A stretch of DNA of 33,117 bases from Aurantiochytrium sp. KH105 (taxonomy: Eukaryota; Sar; Bigyra; Thraustochytrida; Thraustochytriidae): NCBI GenBank assembly GCA_003116975.1, contig BGKB01000297.1, positions 1 to 33,117 on the forward strand, written 5' to 3'. Within the stretch, counting starts at the first letter, position 1, and every line of letters begins with the position of its first letter. Below are positions 1 through 8,645 of this stretch, piece by piece. The notes beneath the pieces were generated by a model. The model worked only from the letters and a program-made list of their open reading frames with translations, was not told the origin of the DNA and did not search any database. Both the position numbers and the translations under genes were made by a program.

Positions 1-665
1 GTATTGTCGCGAATTTTGCGCGTCATGGATTCACCGTGACAGGAAGGAAGGAATAACTCTATTACTAAACAAATGTATGCTCGCTCCGCTCGACCGGAAC
101 GGATTTTTTGCAAGGTTATCATCATCAACCTCGGCCAGTCTGGACCATTTTTGAGCCTTTGACCGACTGACTCAACACGCGATTGAGCCCAGTCAGCCTG
201 CAGGGCTCTGTTTTACCTCGTTCGCGCGCACTTAATGAACGCTAATCAACATCGTTCAAGATTGAAGAATCCACGAACCTCGTCTCGTGTCGTGCATTGC
301 CTTGCCTTGCCTTTTCTCGCCTCGATCCCTACCAAGCTCTTCCCTCTTTGTGGCGGAAACATTTCGCTCTTGTGTAGCTAGCTAGCTATACAGGCACTTT
401 CTTAGTTCTGAGGGGGACGGTGGCGGTGGCCTTGTGAAAAAAAGAAGTTCCCATCCAGTAGGAATCTCTCCCGCCAGCGTGTACAAGACGACGTTCTTGC
501 GAGCCACCTCTGATCCAATACGAGACTACCTACAGCGAACGCATACAAATGAGCAATGGGGCAAGGTGCAGCGCTCATCAATGCCAATTCTACTATGACA
601 GAGAAATTCGCTCCTGCATCATTGCCTCTGGGCTACAACAAAAAGAAAAAAAGGAAAAGCCATGT
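1..665. other. Non-coding flank, no gene seen
   Basis: This stretch lies downstream of the mitochondrial carrier gene, which runs on the minus strand. The only ORFs are short, with low-complexity or implausible translations and no family resemblance. A short GCTA tandem occurs near 377-389. I see no RNA gene or mobile element. It may hold the 3' untranslated region of the carrier transcript. Confidence 0.5.
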
Positions 666-1580
666 CTATGACTCAGAAGAGGATCGCTCCTGCATGGCTC
701 TCTTGGTGAGCTCGTAGGTACAGAAGGTAATCGCCGAGGAAGGCATGACCCGCAAGAGATTCGGAACCATTCCGCGATACAAACCAAAGACGCCCTGTGA
801 CTCTATAATGCGCGAAAAAGTGCCCAGGGTGCTCGTGTACGTGGATCGATGCTGCTGCATGCGGCTCTTGACCACCTGGTACGGATATGTGATGGTCGAA
901 GCAACGGACTTGGATAGCGCCCCAAGCAACATATAGTCCACTGCTGTGAGCGTCCGGTCTCCCAACGAGTGCTTGAGCTCCTCGTACACCATGAACTGAA
1001 AGCCACCATTCGAAACAAGAATGAGAGCCGGAACGATACCACGATACAAGCCTGCGAGGCCCTCCTCGCGCAGAATCGTGGTAAAAGCGTGCGTGAAGCC
1101 GCGATAGGGCTCATTGCCTGGGGTCTGCAGTTCCAGGCGCGTCTTGACGAGCCACACAGGATTGGTGCATAGCGTGGTCATTGCACCGGCCGCCGCGCTC
1201 GTGCCCAAATACTGCCACGCAGACAGGCGCTCCCCATTCTCGAGCGATGCGCTCGCCGTGGACTTGAGCTTTTCGTACAGAAAAAAGTAAATTCCCCAAG
1301 ACGCGCTCGAACCCACGACAGCCGGCACAAGCCCGCGGTAAAGTCCACGAAGGCCGCCTTCACGATGGATTTTGCGAGATGTCAGGATTGTGCTTTCGAC
1401 GGCGCGGCTGGCGCCGTCCAGCCGCGCGCGTAAGCGGTCCAGCAGAGACCCATGCTTGATTGTGCCCTCGTCGACCTGGAACCGCGTTTTGATGAGGTCC
1501 AGCGGATGCAGCGCCACGGTCGTCGTGAAGCCCGCAAAGAGTCCGCTCGCAAACGCGATGCCTCCGTCGTTCTTTGACAT
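666..1580 (-). CDS. Mitochondrial carrier, folate/FAD transporter type (SLC25A32/FLX1-like)
   Basis: A complete 304-aa mitochondrial carrier family protein, the usual family length, expected in the inner mitochondrial membrane with six helices in three repeats. All three carrier signatures are visible: HPLDLIKTR (about residues 25-33), NPVWLVKTR in the second repeat and YPYQVVKSR in the third. The Trp in NPVW, the GLRGLYRGLVPAVVGSSASW stretch and the C-terminal NLLRVMPSSAITF segment resemble the SLC25A32/Flx1p folate and FAD carriers more than ADP/ATP or phosphate carriers. The start is an ATG directly before the first helix. It is divergent from the next gene, with about 1 kb of repeat-rich DNA between. 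Membership of the carrier family is certain. The substrate is inferred by resemblance, and a related pyrimidine-nucleotide or NAD carrier is the main alternative. Confidence 0.9.
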   Translation of the reverse strand: MSKNDGGIAFASGLFAGFTTTVALHPLDLIKTRFQVDEGTIKHGSLLDRLRARLDGASRAVESTILTSRKIHREGGLRGLYRGLVPAVVGSSASWGIYFFLYEKLKSTASASLENGERLSAWQYLGTSAAAGAMTTLCTNPVWLVKTRLELQTPGNEPYRGFTHAFTTILREEGLAGLYRGIVPALILVSNGGFQFMVYEELKHSLGDRTLTAVDYMLLGALSKSVASTITYPYQVVKSRMQQHRSTYTSTLGTFSRIIESQGVFGLYRGMVPNLLRVMPSSAITFCTYELTKRAMQERSSSES

Positions 1581-2650
1581 CCTGTGCGTGCCCCGCTTCA
1601 GGGCTCTCGCGCTCTGCCCGCACGCAACTTGACTTCTGTGGCTCCCAGCGAGTCAACCTTCGTTCTCTGCGCCTCTTCCTTTCCTCCCTGGCCCACGGCG
1701 AGTCAGGTCTGCTGCCGCTGCCGCTGCTGCCGCTGCCGCTACTGCCGCTACTGCCGCTGCTGCCGCTGCCGCTGCTGCTCGCGCGCGCGTCTCGAGCCCC
1801 AATTTGCAATGCCGCTGCAGTGCCGCCGTCGCCGCCGCCGCCGCCTCGATGGCGCCGCGCTGCGCCTCGAGTTGCGCCCGTGCCGGCAGTGCGCCAGCCT
1901 GCCTCTGCGGCGTCTGGTCCCTCACTCTGCCAGTGCCGTCTGTGGCTCTCGGCTCTGCTTCGTCTGCCGGGCGCGTGCGCCGCCGTCGTCGTCTGCACTG
2001 CGTGGTGTTGGCTGCGCTGGAGTGGGTCCTCTTTCTTCTCCTCTTGCTCTGCTCTGCTCTGCTCTGCTCTGCTCTGCTCTGCTCTGCTCTGCTCTGCTCT
2101 GCTCTGCTCTGCACTGCATCAAGAGAGAGAGCGTCATCATCGTCCCTCGCATGCTGCGATACGCGAGCTCTGTGTGACATGTGCCAGAGATCGATCGATG
2201 CTCGAAGAATGGGCAAAGTTGTCTCGAGGCCCAACGCCGCGTTGACAGTTCTATCCCTGGAATCAGGACCGGTACCGGTTGGCCGCCTCGTCTATACCTT
2301 GTCGAACTTGAAGTGGGCGATGTCCGAAACTCCACTTGCGCTTGCTTGCAACCAACTCGAATTGTGGCCATGGTTGAACAAAATAACCGCGATTGAGACT
2401 GCCACTGACTGACTGACTGACCAGACTGACTGACTGACTGTTGCGCGCGTCTGTCTGCATTTGCAGTGGTGTCTCCAAACGGCGAGCCTGCAACCCGGCA
2501 GACGCGGGCGGGCCGCAAGGGCTGCCGCGAGCGCGCGGGGCAGACAGAGCGCCGGGGCCCCGCCAAATAGGGCAGGGCAGGGCAGGGACCGTTGCCGTCG
2601 CCGTTGCCGTCGGCCCCGCGCCTCGCGCCCTCCGCGGGAAAACGAGTCCC
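1581..2650. promoter_or_regulatory. Divergent intergenic region rich in simple repeats
   Basis: This is the space between two divergently transcribed genes, so it should hold both promoters and 5' leaders. It contains a GCCGCT/GCTGCC tract (about 1711-1779), a long TGCTC pentanucleotide array (2045-2112), a GACT array (about 2399-2440) and a GGCAG run (about 2570-2587). Many frames stay open because of these repeats, but their translations are homopolymeric and not credible. No core promoter motif is certain. Confidence 0.5.
2045..2112. repeat. (TGCTC)n pentanucleotide microsatellite, about 13 copies
   Basis: The five-base unit repeats without interruption about 13 times, upstream of the gene starting at 2651 and upstream of the carrier on the other strand. 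Confidence 0.95.
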
Positions 2651-5593
2651 ATGCAGGCCTTCCTGGAGCGCGAGGGGGACGCGCTCGAGTCCCTCTTCGA
2701 GCAGTGCAGTTGCGGGTCCTGGGCGGCGACGGCCGGCGACGAGGACGACAACGAGAGCGAGGACGATGGAGACGGCGATGCAGAGAATCTCAACGGTAGC
2801 GCGGACCGGGGCACGGGGCCCGCAACAGGAATTGCACTAGAAGCAAAGGCCGAGGTCGACGCTCGAAAAACCAGGGCCGCCACCACCGCCGTCACCTCCC
2901 AGAGCTGGTCCAAGGCCCGCGAACAAAGACTGCGCGAGGTCGGTGGGGGCCGCAAGGACCACCCACTGCAAATGCAGCAGCAGCGACACTTACACATCGA
3001 AACTGGGCGTCCGAGCTCCGCGTCGGGAGGAGAGCCCCGTGCGAGCTTTACCGGGACCTACGCGCATCTTTTGGCTTACAGCTTGCCTCGCACGCTCACC
3101 AAACGCCTCGTCCGCACCGCCTTTGGCGACAACGAGGAGCTCGCTTACTATGAATGGTGCCAGGCTCTGGGCACCATCGCCTCGCGCCTTTATCCGGCGT
3201 GCAAGTCCAAGGTCGCGAGCTTGCAGAGCCTGATCCGGATGGTCAAGTTTGCAACTCACTTGTGCCGTAATGCCGAAGACTTTGTGCATGCACTCAATTG
3301 TGTCGGTGTACTCAATATATCCTTTTGCTATTGGGATGCCTACCGTCTTCATCGCAGCTACGCCTCGCGTGGCTTCCGCGGTCTCCTCCAGGCCCTGCGT
3401 TCCGCGGATGCCTTGGAAAAGTCCATCCCTGATGACCTCTTTGAATTTGCACAACGTCTTCTCTACGTTGACAAGGCAAAAAAGGTACGACTCGACGCGG
3501 AGACGCTCGAGGCGCTCGACGCAAATTCGGCGGCGCTCATCGAGCTCTATCCAGATCTTGGACTAGGATGCACCTTTGTCGATTTCGTGGACCGTTGTAT
3601 CGCGGACAACCTCCTCCCTGACCTCACAGAGCGCCTCTCTCCGTCAAGGCATCCTCAAGCCGCGAACTCGGCTTCTACTTCTGCTTCTGCTTCATGGTTA
3701 TCCAATACATCCCGCACCCCCCGATCCAGCTCGCGACTGCAGCAGCTCATGCTCTCCCCGCTCCGCCGCGCCTTTGTGGAAGGTCCCGATGCCCAAGCAT
3801 GGCTCGACCGTACGGGAGTCAGTCTCCCCCACGATCAAACGAGTATTGCATGGGCCGCAGCGCAAGGAAACTTTGACACTTTTATTTCACATGTCTGTCG
3901 AGAGCTCGACACTCACGCACGTGCGCGTTCGAGGCGTTCAGGCGAGCAGAGGGGGTTGGAGGAAAACAGGCTTCTCAGCAATAGCAACAATTTGAACATG
4001 ACGGTCCGCACGATGGTGGCCAGCGGGGAACATGGGAAAAGCCTTGATCTTGAGACCGAAGCAGATTGCCATGGACATTTTCGACCAGCGCAAAGCGATG
4101 TCGAGAATGGGGACCAAGGGGAAGTGGATGACGACTTGGGAGGCCCGCTTCTGCTGCGAAAACTTTTTCTCGCGGGTTGTTCGGCGTTCAAGACAGGCTC
4201 CACTAACAACAACAACAACAACAATGACAACGTTCATCATCATCGACGTACCCGCCCGAGCTGGTCTCGCGCGGTGTGGTACGGTTTCATGCTACGCTAT
4301 GCAGCCCCCCCGGTCCCTGCGCGCAGGCTCTTGCAGGCTTTGCGCGCACAAGGTCCACGCCTCGAAGCGCGCCCTTTTCTAGAGGCCATGCGCTTCTTGG
4401 CACGAGATGGTATCGACTTGCAGCTCCCAACTTCAACGTCAGGTGAGCTGCATGCAAACGACTTGGCCGAGATCCCCTTTGCGCACTTGGCCGTCGATCT
4501 CGATATTATTCTTTGCATTTATTGCCTTGGGGACGCCGATCTTCAGGAGCGCATCCTCGATGGTACATCGAGTGCAATAGAGAGCGAGGAGTTTCGTCAA
4601 TTCGCGGCAGCGGCACACGAGACGCGAAAACAACCTCTTCGTGTGACCCGCCTTCGAGATTCCTTTGCACCACTTGACAACGCTGCGACGTGGATTGCTC
4701 TCGCAACGGCCTTGGCCCGCCCTTTTGGCCAGCTCGACCCAAGCATCTTAAGCGTCTCTTCCATGGCATTCATGTATGAGCAATTCTCGCCTCAAGGCGC
4801 AGACTTGCTGACGCTTACTGACTTGCTCGCTCTCTTCCTTTCAACTGTGCCCGGCATTGATGTTGCGAAACGACGTCAAATTCTTTCGGGCATCGGTCTT
4901 TCGAAGCTTCCTTGCGACGCTCCAGACCAGCTCGAGGCACTTCGTGACCTCACAACGAGTGTGGCGTCTACGTCTGCAACGAGTCTTGAAACGTTCGAAC
5001 AGCAGCTCGAGCCAGCGCCACATGCTGCCGTGGTGGCGGCCGCGGACGCGGACGTGTGGACAGCGTATGAGCGCATCGTGGTGGGCACCGCATCGAGAAC
5101 GGCGAAACGTTGCATTCCTGGCATCTTGGTTTGCGCCAGCGCCTGGGTAGCAGAGCGCCGTGGGTCGGCAATTGCTGATGTCCTTGCGCGATTTGGCGCA
5201 GCGAGCGAGACTGGAGCGTTTGAGTTCATCTTTCAGCCAGGCGTCGTGCGTGCGCTGCAGAGCAGGCTTCACGGCCCTGCATTTGGCAAAATTGCGCCGG
5301 CGGGAACCGCAACGCAGCGAGGATTCCGCTCTCTTCTTGGGCAAGTCAATCTTGCAGTTGGCGTGCCTCAAGACCCGGAGACGCGGGCCCTTGTGCAAGT
5401 GCTGCGACGCCACGAAGTTATAGATCACACATTCGGTCTCGTTACCACCAAGGGTCGCATGACAATGCCACAATTTGAGGAGGCCCTCGCTCGCCTGGCG
5501 CTGCATGCTGAGCGTGGTTCATCTTGTTCTGCTCAGAGCATACTCGAGGCGCTTTTGGGACTTCTCAGCGAGTCTGTAGGTTCTCGCGCGTGA
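2651..5593 (+). CDS. Hypothetical 980-aa protein, acidic N-terminus
   Basis: A single uninterrupted frame of 980 codons. I start it at 2651 because the 70 in-frame codons upstream have no ATG (the open frame begins with TTG at 2441). Visible features are a short N-terminal segment ending in Cys-Ser-Cys, an acidic tract of Asp/Glu/Asn around residues 35-60, a mostly helical region (roughly residues 130-330) with several Trp/Tyr/Cys, a poly-Asn then His run encoded by an AAC repeat near 4202-4245, and a long helical C-terminal half rich in Leu/Ala. I see no clear membrane segment, catalytic motif or known domain. The part around residues 140-260 faintly recalls PEX11-type helical segments, but too weakly to claim. 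Codon use is GC-rich like the neighbours, which supports a real gene. It is convergent with the TMEM181-like gene. Confidence 0.8.
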   Translation: MQAFLEREGDALESLFEQCSCGSWAATAGDEDDNESEDDGDGDAENLNGSADRGTGPATGIALEAKAEVDARKTRAATTAVTSQSWSKAREQRLREVGGGRKDHPLQMQQQRHLHIETGRPSSASGGEPRASFTGTYAHLLAYSLPRTLTKRLVRTAFGDNEELAYYEWCQALGTIASRLYPACKSKVASLQSLIRMVKFATHLCRNAEDFVHALNCVGVLNISFCYWDAYRLHRSYASRGFRGLLQALRSADALEKSIPDDLFEFAQRLLYVDKAKKVRLDAETLEALDANSAALIELYPDLGLGCTFVDFVDRCIADNLLPDLTERLSPSRHPQAANSASTSASASWLSNTSRTPRSSSRLQQLMLSPLRRAFVEGPDAQAWLDRTGVSLPHDQTSIAWAAAQGNFDTFISHVCRELDTHARARSRRSGEQRGLEENRLLSNSNNLNMTVRTMVASGEHGKSLDLETEADCHGHFRPAQSDVENGDQGEVDDDLGGPLLLRKLFLAGCSAFKTGSTNNNNNNNDNVHHHRRTRPSWSRAVWYGFMLRYAAPPVPARRLLQALRAQGPRLEARPFLEAMRFLARDGIDLQLPTSTSGELHANDLAEIPFAHLAVDLDIILCIYCLGDADLQERILDGTSSAIESEEFRQFAAAAHETRKQPLRVTRLRDSFAPLDNAATWIALATALARPFGQLDPSILSVSSMAFMYEQFSPQGADLLTLTDLLALFLSTVPGIDVAKRRQILSGIGLSKLPCDAPDQLEALRDLTTSVASTSATSLETFEQQLEPAPHAAVVAAADADVWTAYERIVVGTASRTAKRCIPGILVCASAWVAERRGSAIADVLARFGAASETGAFEFIFQPGVVRALQSRLHGPAFGKIAPAGTATQRGFRSLLGQVNLAVGVPQDPETRALVQVLRRHEVIDHTFGLVTTKGRMTMPQFEEALARLALHAERGSSCSAQSILEALLGLLSESVGSRA

Positions 5594-6025
5594 CAGACAA
5601 TCTCAAGACGGAGAGTGAATGAGCGAGCCTTTGTCTTTCTTCAAGTTGTGCATGCGGTTTAGGCCTATTTTGAATTCTTTTTCTAACTTTTGAGCGAAAA
5701 AGGTAAAAAGGTCATACAAAGCGGAAAGAGAATGACTGTTTTCTCCTCTTGCAGTGGGGAGGAAAACAGATTTACACATCTTTTCTTTGTCCATGGAAAC
5801 AGAATATGTGAGCAATCTTTCGGGCGATTGCAACACAACAACGAAAGGATTGGAACGAGATTAAACTCGCATTTGCAACTATGCGGACTACGGATTGTGT
5901 AGTTTTCGAATCTGCGAACCGCAAGCAGGATCACGTAATGTGCAGCGGCGCTTGAGACTCTTGATGGAATGGCAAAGCTGACAATAAGTTTTCACTTGAT
6001 GATGATGATGATGATAAGAATATTA
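5594..6025. other. Convergent intergenic spacer, no gene seen
   Basis: This lies between the 3' ends of two convergent genes and is visibly more AT-rich than the flanking coding DNA. It presumably contains both 3' untranslated regions and polyadenylation sites. A short GAT repeat sits just beyond the stop of the minus-strand gene (about 5998-6015). Confidence 0.6.
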
Positions 6026-7954
6026 TTATACCGGGTAACAGCGACGCATTGTCCAGGTCGGGCCTCCATCGGCCTCTGGATCGGCCGGCTCAATGTAGAT
6101 GTGCTCGTGAATCTCTGCGACATGAGCCTCCTCGTCTTCATCGAGACTGTTCACTCTTGTGAAATAGGAGCTGGGCGCACTCTCTTCGCTGACTCGTCTC
6201 GTGTACAGTCGATCGACTTCGGATGTGGTACGAACAATTCGCACCGGCACCGGGGATACGGGGCCAGTCTCGTCAAGATCGTTGGCAATGCCATCCGCAC
6301 TCGCTAGATTGGCGCTCGCCACAGGTGGGGCGAAGAGGAGTGCAAGTAACCAAATGTACGTGGATAGAGATCCATGAACAAAAACCATGTCTTGCCCACG
6401 ATTTGACTCGGCATCGTGAGCATGCAGCACCGTGCGAACGAGAAGAAAAACAAGCAGCCCCACGTTGAGTGCGAGATGCGAGAGCTGACAAGTTTGCATA
6501 GACTGAAAAAGAAGCGCGCCGTGCAAGACTGCGGCGAGGCCCCAGGTCAGAATTGACAGAAACATGCATGCCGTAGTGGCTTTCCAAAACCAATCCACAC
6601 TCACGGCTTGCGATGGGTTGACCAGCGGGTCTTGGTAGCGTTTCACGGCTTCGAGAGCCTTTGCGACGCTCACAGCGAGCCAAATCAAGGTGCAAACGAA
6701 AAGTTTGATCCAATGGCGCTGCGTAAAGGTGAGCGAGGAGAAACCATCGGGAGGGGAGTCATGTGCTGGCGCCGGCGGGAGGCTCGTCTCCCAGTGCCCA
6801 TCGGCGTACCGAGAGCGAGGAACTTTGTGCGTGGGCATCGAAAGTGCGGCGGCAGCGACGTTGAACACTTTGGCGTCGCGTCGGGCAGAAGGGTCACTTT
6901 TATTTTCGGCGAATCTTGCGCGAGCGTGCGCTCGCAAGGGGGCAAAAATCCAGAAGAGGCCCAACATGGACAGAAAGGACACCATGCCTACGGCCTGCAA
7001 GCATGGAAAGAGAACGTTTCGCACGGTGTCGTTAAGAGCACAGAGCGGGTCGTTGAAGGTAATGAGCTCCACACAAAGCATTGCGACCCACTTTTGGTCC
7101 AAGGAGATCGCTGTGGCCTTTCGCAGTAGAGACGCAAAGAGAGCTAAAACAAGAATGCCAGCGAAAAAGAGCGCATACTTGAAGACGATCTCGAACGTGG
7201 CAAAGTCCTTGGAGATGTGCTCAAGAAAAAGTAGGGCAAAAACCTGAGGGTCTTGAGGGCCAGTTGCCTCGGAGGCAAAGTTCAAAATCCAATCATCCTC
7301 GAAAGTGATGAGAACACGGTACGCTGGATACCGTGCAAGGTTGAGCGAGATTACGTGTGCGGGGACGCACGCGTGATCGGACTCGGAGAGTTCCACTTCA
7401 GCAAGTAGTCCCGCTTTCTGCTCTCCTTGTTCGGCGGCACAATCATATGCACGAACGGCAACACTAGCATCGAGTTCAATGGTTTCTTGGTCGAATTCAT
7501 CTTCTTTTGATGCCGTTGCAGGCATTTCGAGCAATGTCTCGTTTTCTTGATTGCCTGGCATGCCATTCGGGATGCCCCAAATGGCCAGTCGAAAGTTTCC
7601 TGCTACCTGAGGATCTTCTTTGGTGATGTTTCCGGGCTTGACAAGGGCCAGGCTCAGTTCAGCATAGTGATTGTCCTGTGCGTGTGTGTGGTCGACGAGG
7701 AGGTCAATCTTGGCATTGCTGCAGGCGAGATTAGAGTCCTCGGTGTTGTGCGTACTGCAGACGTGGACTTGTCGAGTGGTCGATATTTGGAGTGCGTGTG
7801 GTGCGCGAAGACCTGTAAAAATGATGGTGCTGCATAGAAGAAATGCTGTCAAGAAAGCTTTCGTCGTTGCCCAATGCTTCGCGCAGCTCTCGTTCTCTTG
7901 TCTGCGGTCGACTGTCACGATCGCCGCTTCGGACAAGCTTGGTTTCGTCTTCAT
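6026..7954 (-). CDS. TMEM181/Wntless-like polytopic membrane protein
   Basis: A 642-aa protein starting with ATG. Order of parts: a short cytoplasmic N-terminus, one hydrophobic helix (about residues 32-50), a luminal or extracellular region of about 200 residues containing several Cys, then a cluster of roughly seven membrane helices from about residue 254, and a charged acidic cytoplasmic tail. The motif DQKWV...FNDP (residues 286-303), at the second helix of the cluster, matches the DQ-W...YNDP pattern of TMEM181 and Wntless family proteins, and the one-plus-seven topology also fits. Members with known roles act in protein export through the secretory pathway (Wntless) or as bacterial-toxin-binding GPCR-like proteins (TMEM181). 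The function in this organism is unknown. A Ser/Thr- and Pro-rich cytoplasmic loop is inserted between helices around residues 345-420. A generic 7TM receptor is the alternative reading. Confidence 0.75.
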   Translation of the reverse strand: MKTKPSLSEAAIVTVDRRQENESCAKHWATTKAFLTAFLLCSTIIFTGLRAPHALQISTTRQVHVCSTHNTEDSNLACSNAKIDLLVDHTHAQDNHYAELSLALVKPGNITKEDPQVAGNFRLAIWGIPNGMPGNQENETLLEMPATASKEDEFDQETIELDASVAVRAYDCAAEQGEQKAGLLAEVELSESDHACVPAHVISLNLARYPAYRVLITFEDDWILNFASEATGPQDPQVFALLFLEHISKDFATFEIVFKYALFFAGILVLALFASLLRKATAISLDQKWVAMLCVELITFNDPLCALNDTVRNVLFPCLQAVGMVSFLSMLGLFWIFAPLRAHARARFAENKSDPSARRDAKVFNVAAAALSMPTHKVPRSRYADGHWETSLPPAPAHDSPPDGFSSLTFTQRHWIKLFVCTLIWLAVSVAKALEAVKRYQDPLVNPSQAVSVDWFWKATTACMFLSILTWGLAAVLHGALLFQSMQTCQLSHLALNVGLLVFLLVRTVLHAHDAESNRGQDMVFVHGSLSTYIWLLALLFAPPVASANLASADGIANDLDETGPVSPVPVRIVRTTSEVDRLYTRRVSEESAPSSYFTRVNSLDEDEEAHVAEIHEHIYIEPADPEADGGPTWTMRRCYPV

Positions 7955-8645
7955 CTCGGGTGCACTTGAATTTCCAGTTTGCTGGTCAAGGGTGCCCCCC
8001 TATCTATCTCCCTGCTCGTGGAATGAGGTGCGAAAGGTGAGGAGGGTCGGGGCGCCCACATATCCGTTCGCTCCGAGGCCAGGCGCCGCGCTCGTGCTGC
8101 ACAGCTGAACTGGTGTCTTGGTCTGCCCGGTGATGATGCCCGCAATGCGGCTCGAGTTCCTGACAAGTTTCTGCGCGCTGCGCTGCACGAGGCTGGTGGC
8201 GAAAGACCGGGAGAGAGACAGAGAGAGAGAGAAGTTCTGAAAGAAGCGTCTGTGTTGCGTGCCCTGCAGCTGGCCGGGAGATCTGAGGGGTGGTGCGATC
8301 AAATTAGGGTCTTCGCAACACAGAAAATGTAGTGCCTGTGCGTGGGAAGGTCCTCATCAGGCTGGACCTTTGCAGAGGAGGCGCAGGGACTCGGGTTCCG
8401 ACCTGCCAGCTGCTGGTCACTGAGAGAAGAAATCGAGAAGGTCGTCTTCGTGGCTCTCTGGAGGCCGCGGCATCGATCGATCGATCGATCAATTACGATA
8501 CGAACGGACGATACACGAAGGGCCGACCTCGACAAAGAGCCCCGGCTTCGTGGAGAACGCCAAGCGGCCGCGCAGCAGCAAGGAGAGGGCCTCGCTCGCT
8601 TTCGAACCCAAGACCGCACGTGGCATCGGAGGAGGATTTGACTGG
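7955..8645. promoter_or_regulatory. Divergent intergenic region
   Basis: This is the space between a minus-strand gene starting at 7954 and a plus-strand gene starting at 8646, so it should carry both promoters. It has a GA-rich stretch near 8208-8235 and an ATCGATCG palindromic run near 8473-8489. An open frame reaches back to 8550, but through a GTG codon, so I do not count it as coding. Confidence 0.45.

Noticed and set aside
1653..2234. Open frames with poly-Ala, poly-Leu or Ser-Arg-Ala-Glu-Gln repeats
   Set aside because: They are translations of the GCCGCT and TGCTC microsatellites in the divergent promoter region, and all phases are open at once.
2441..2650. N-terminal extension of the 980-aa protein
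   Set aside because: The frame opens with TTG and contains no ATG before 2651. The translation is repeat-derived and Arg/Gly/Ala-rich.
8550..8645. 32-residue N-terminal extension of the P-loop-like protein
   Set aside because: It would need a GTG start. The ATG at 8646 directly begins a mitochondrial-type presequence.
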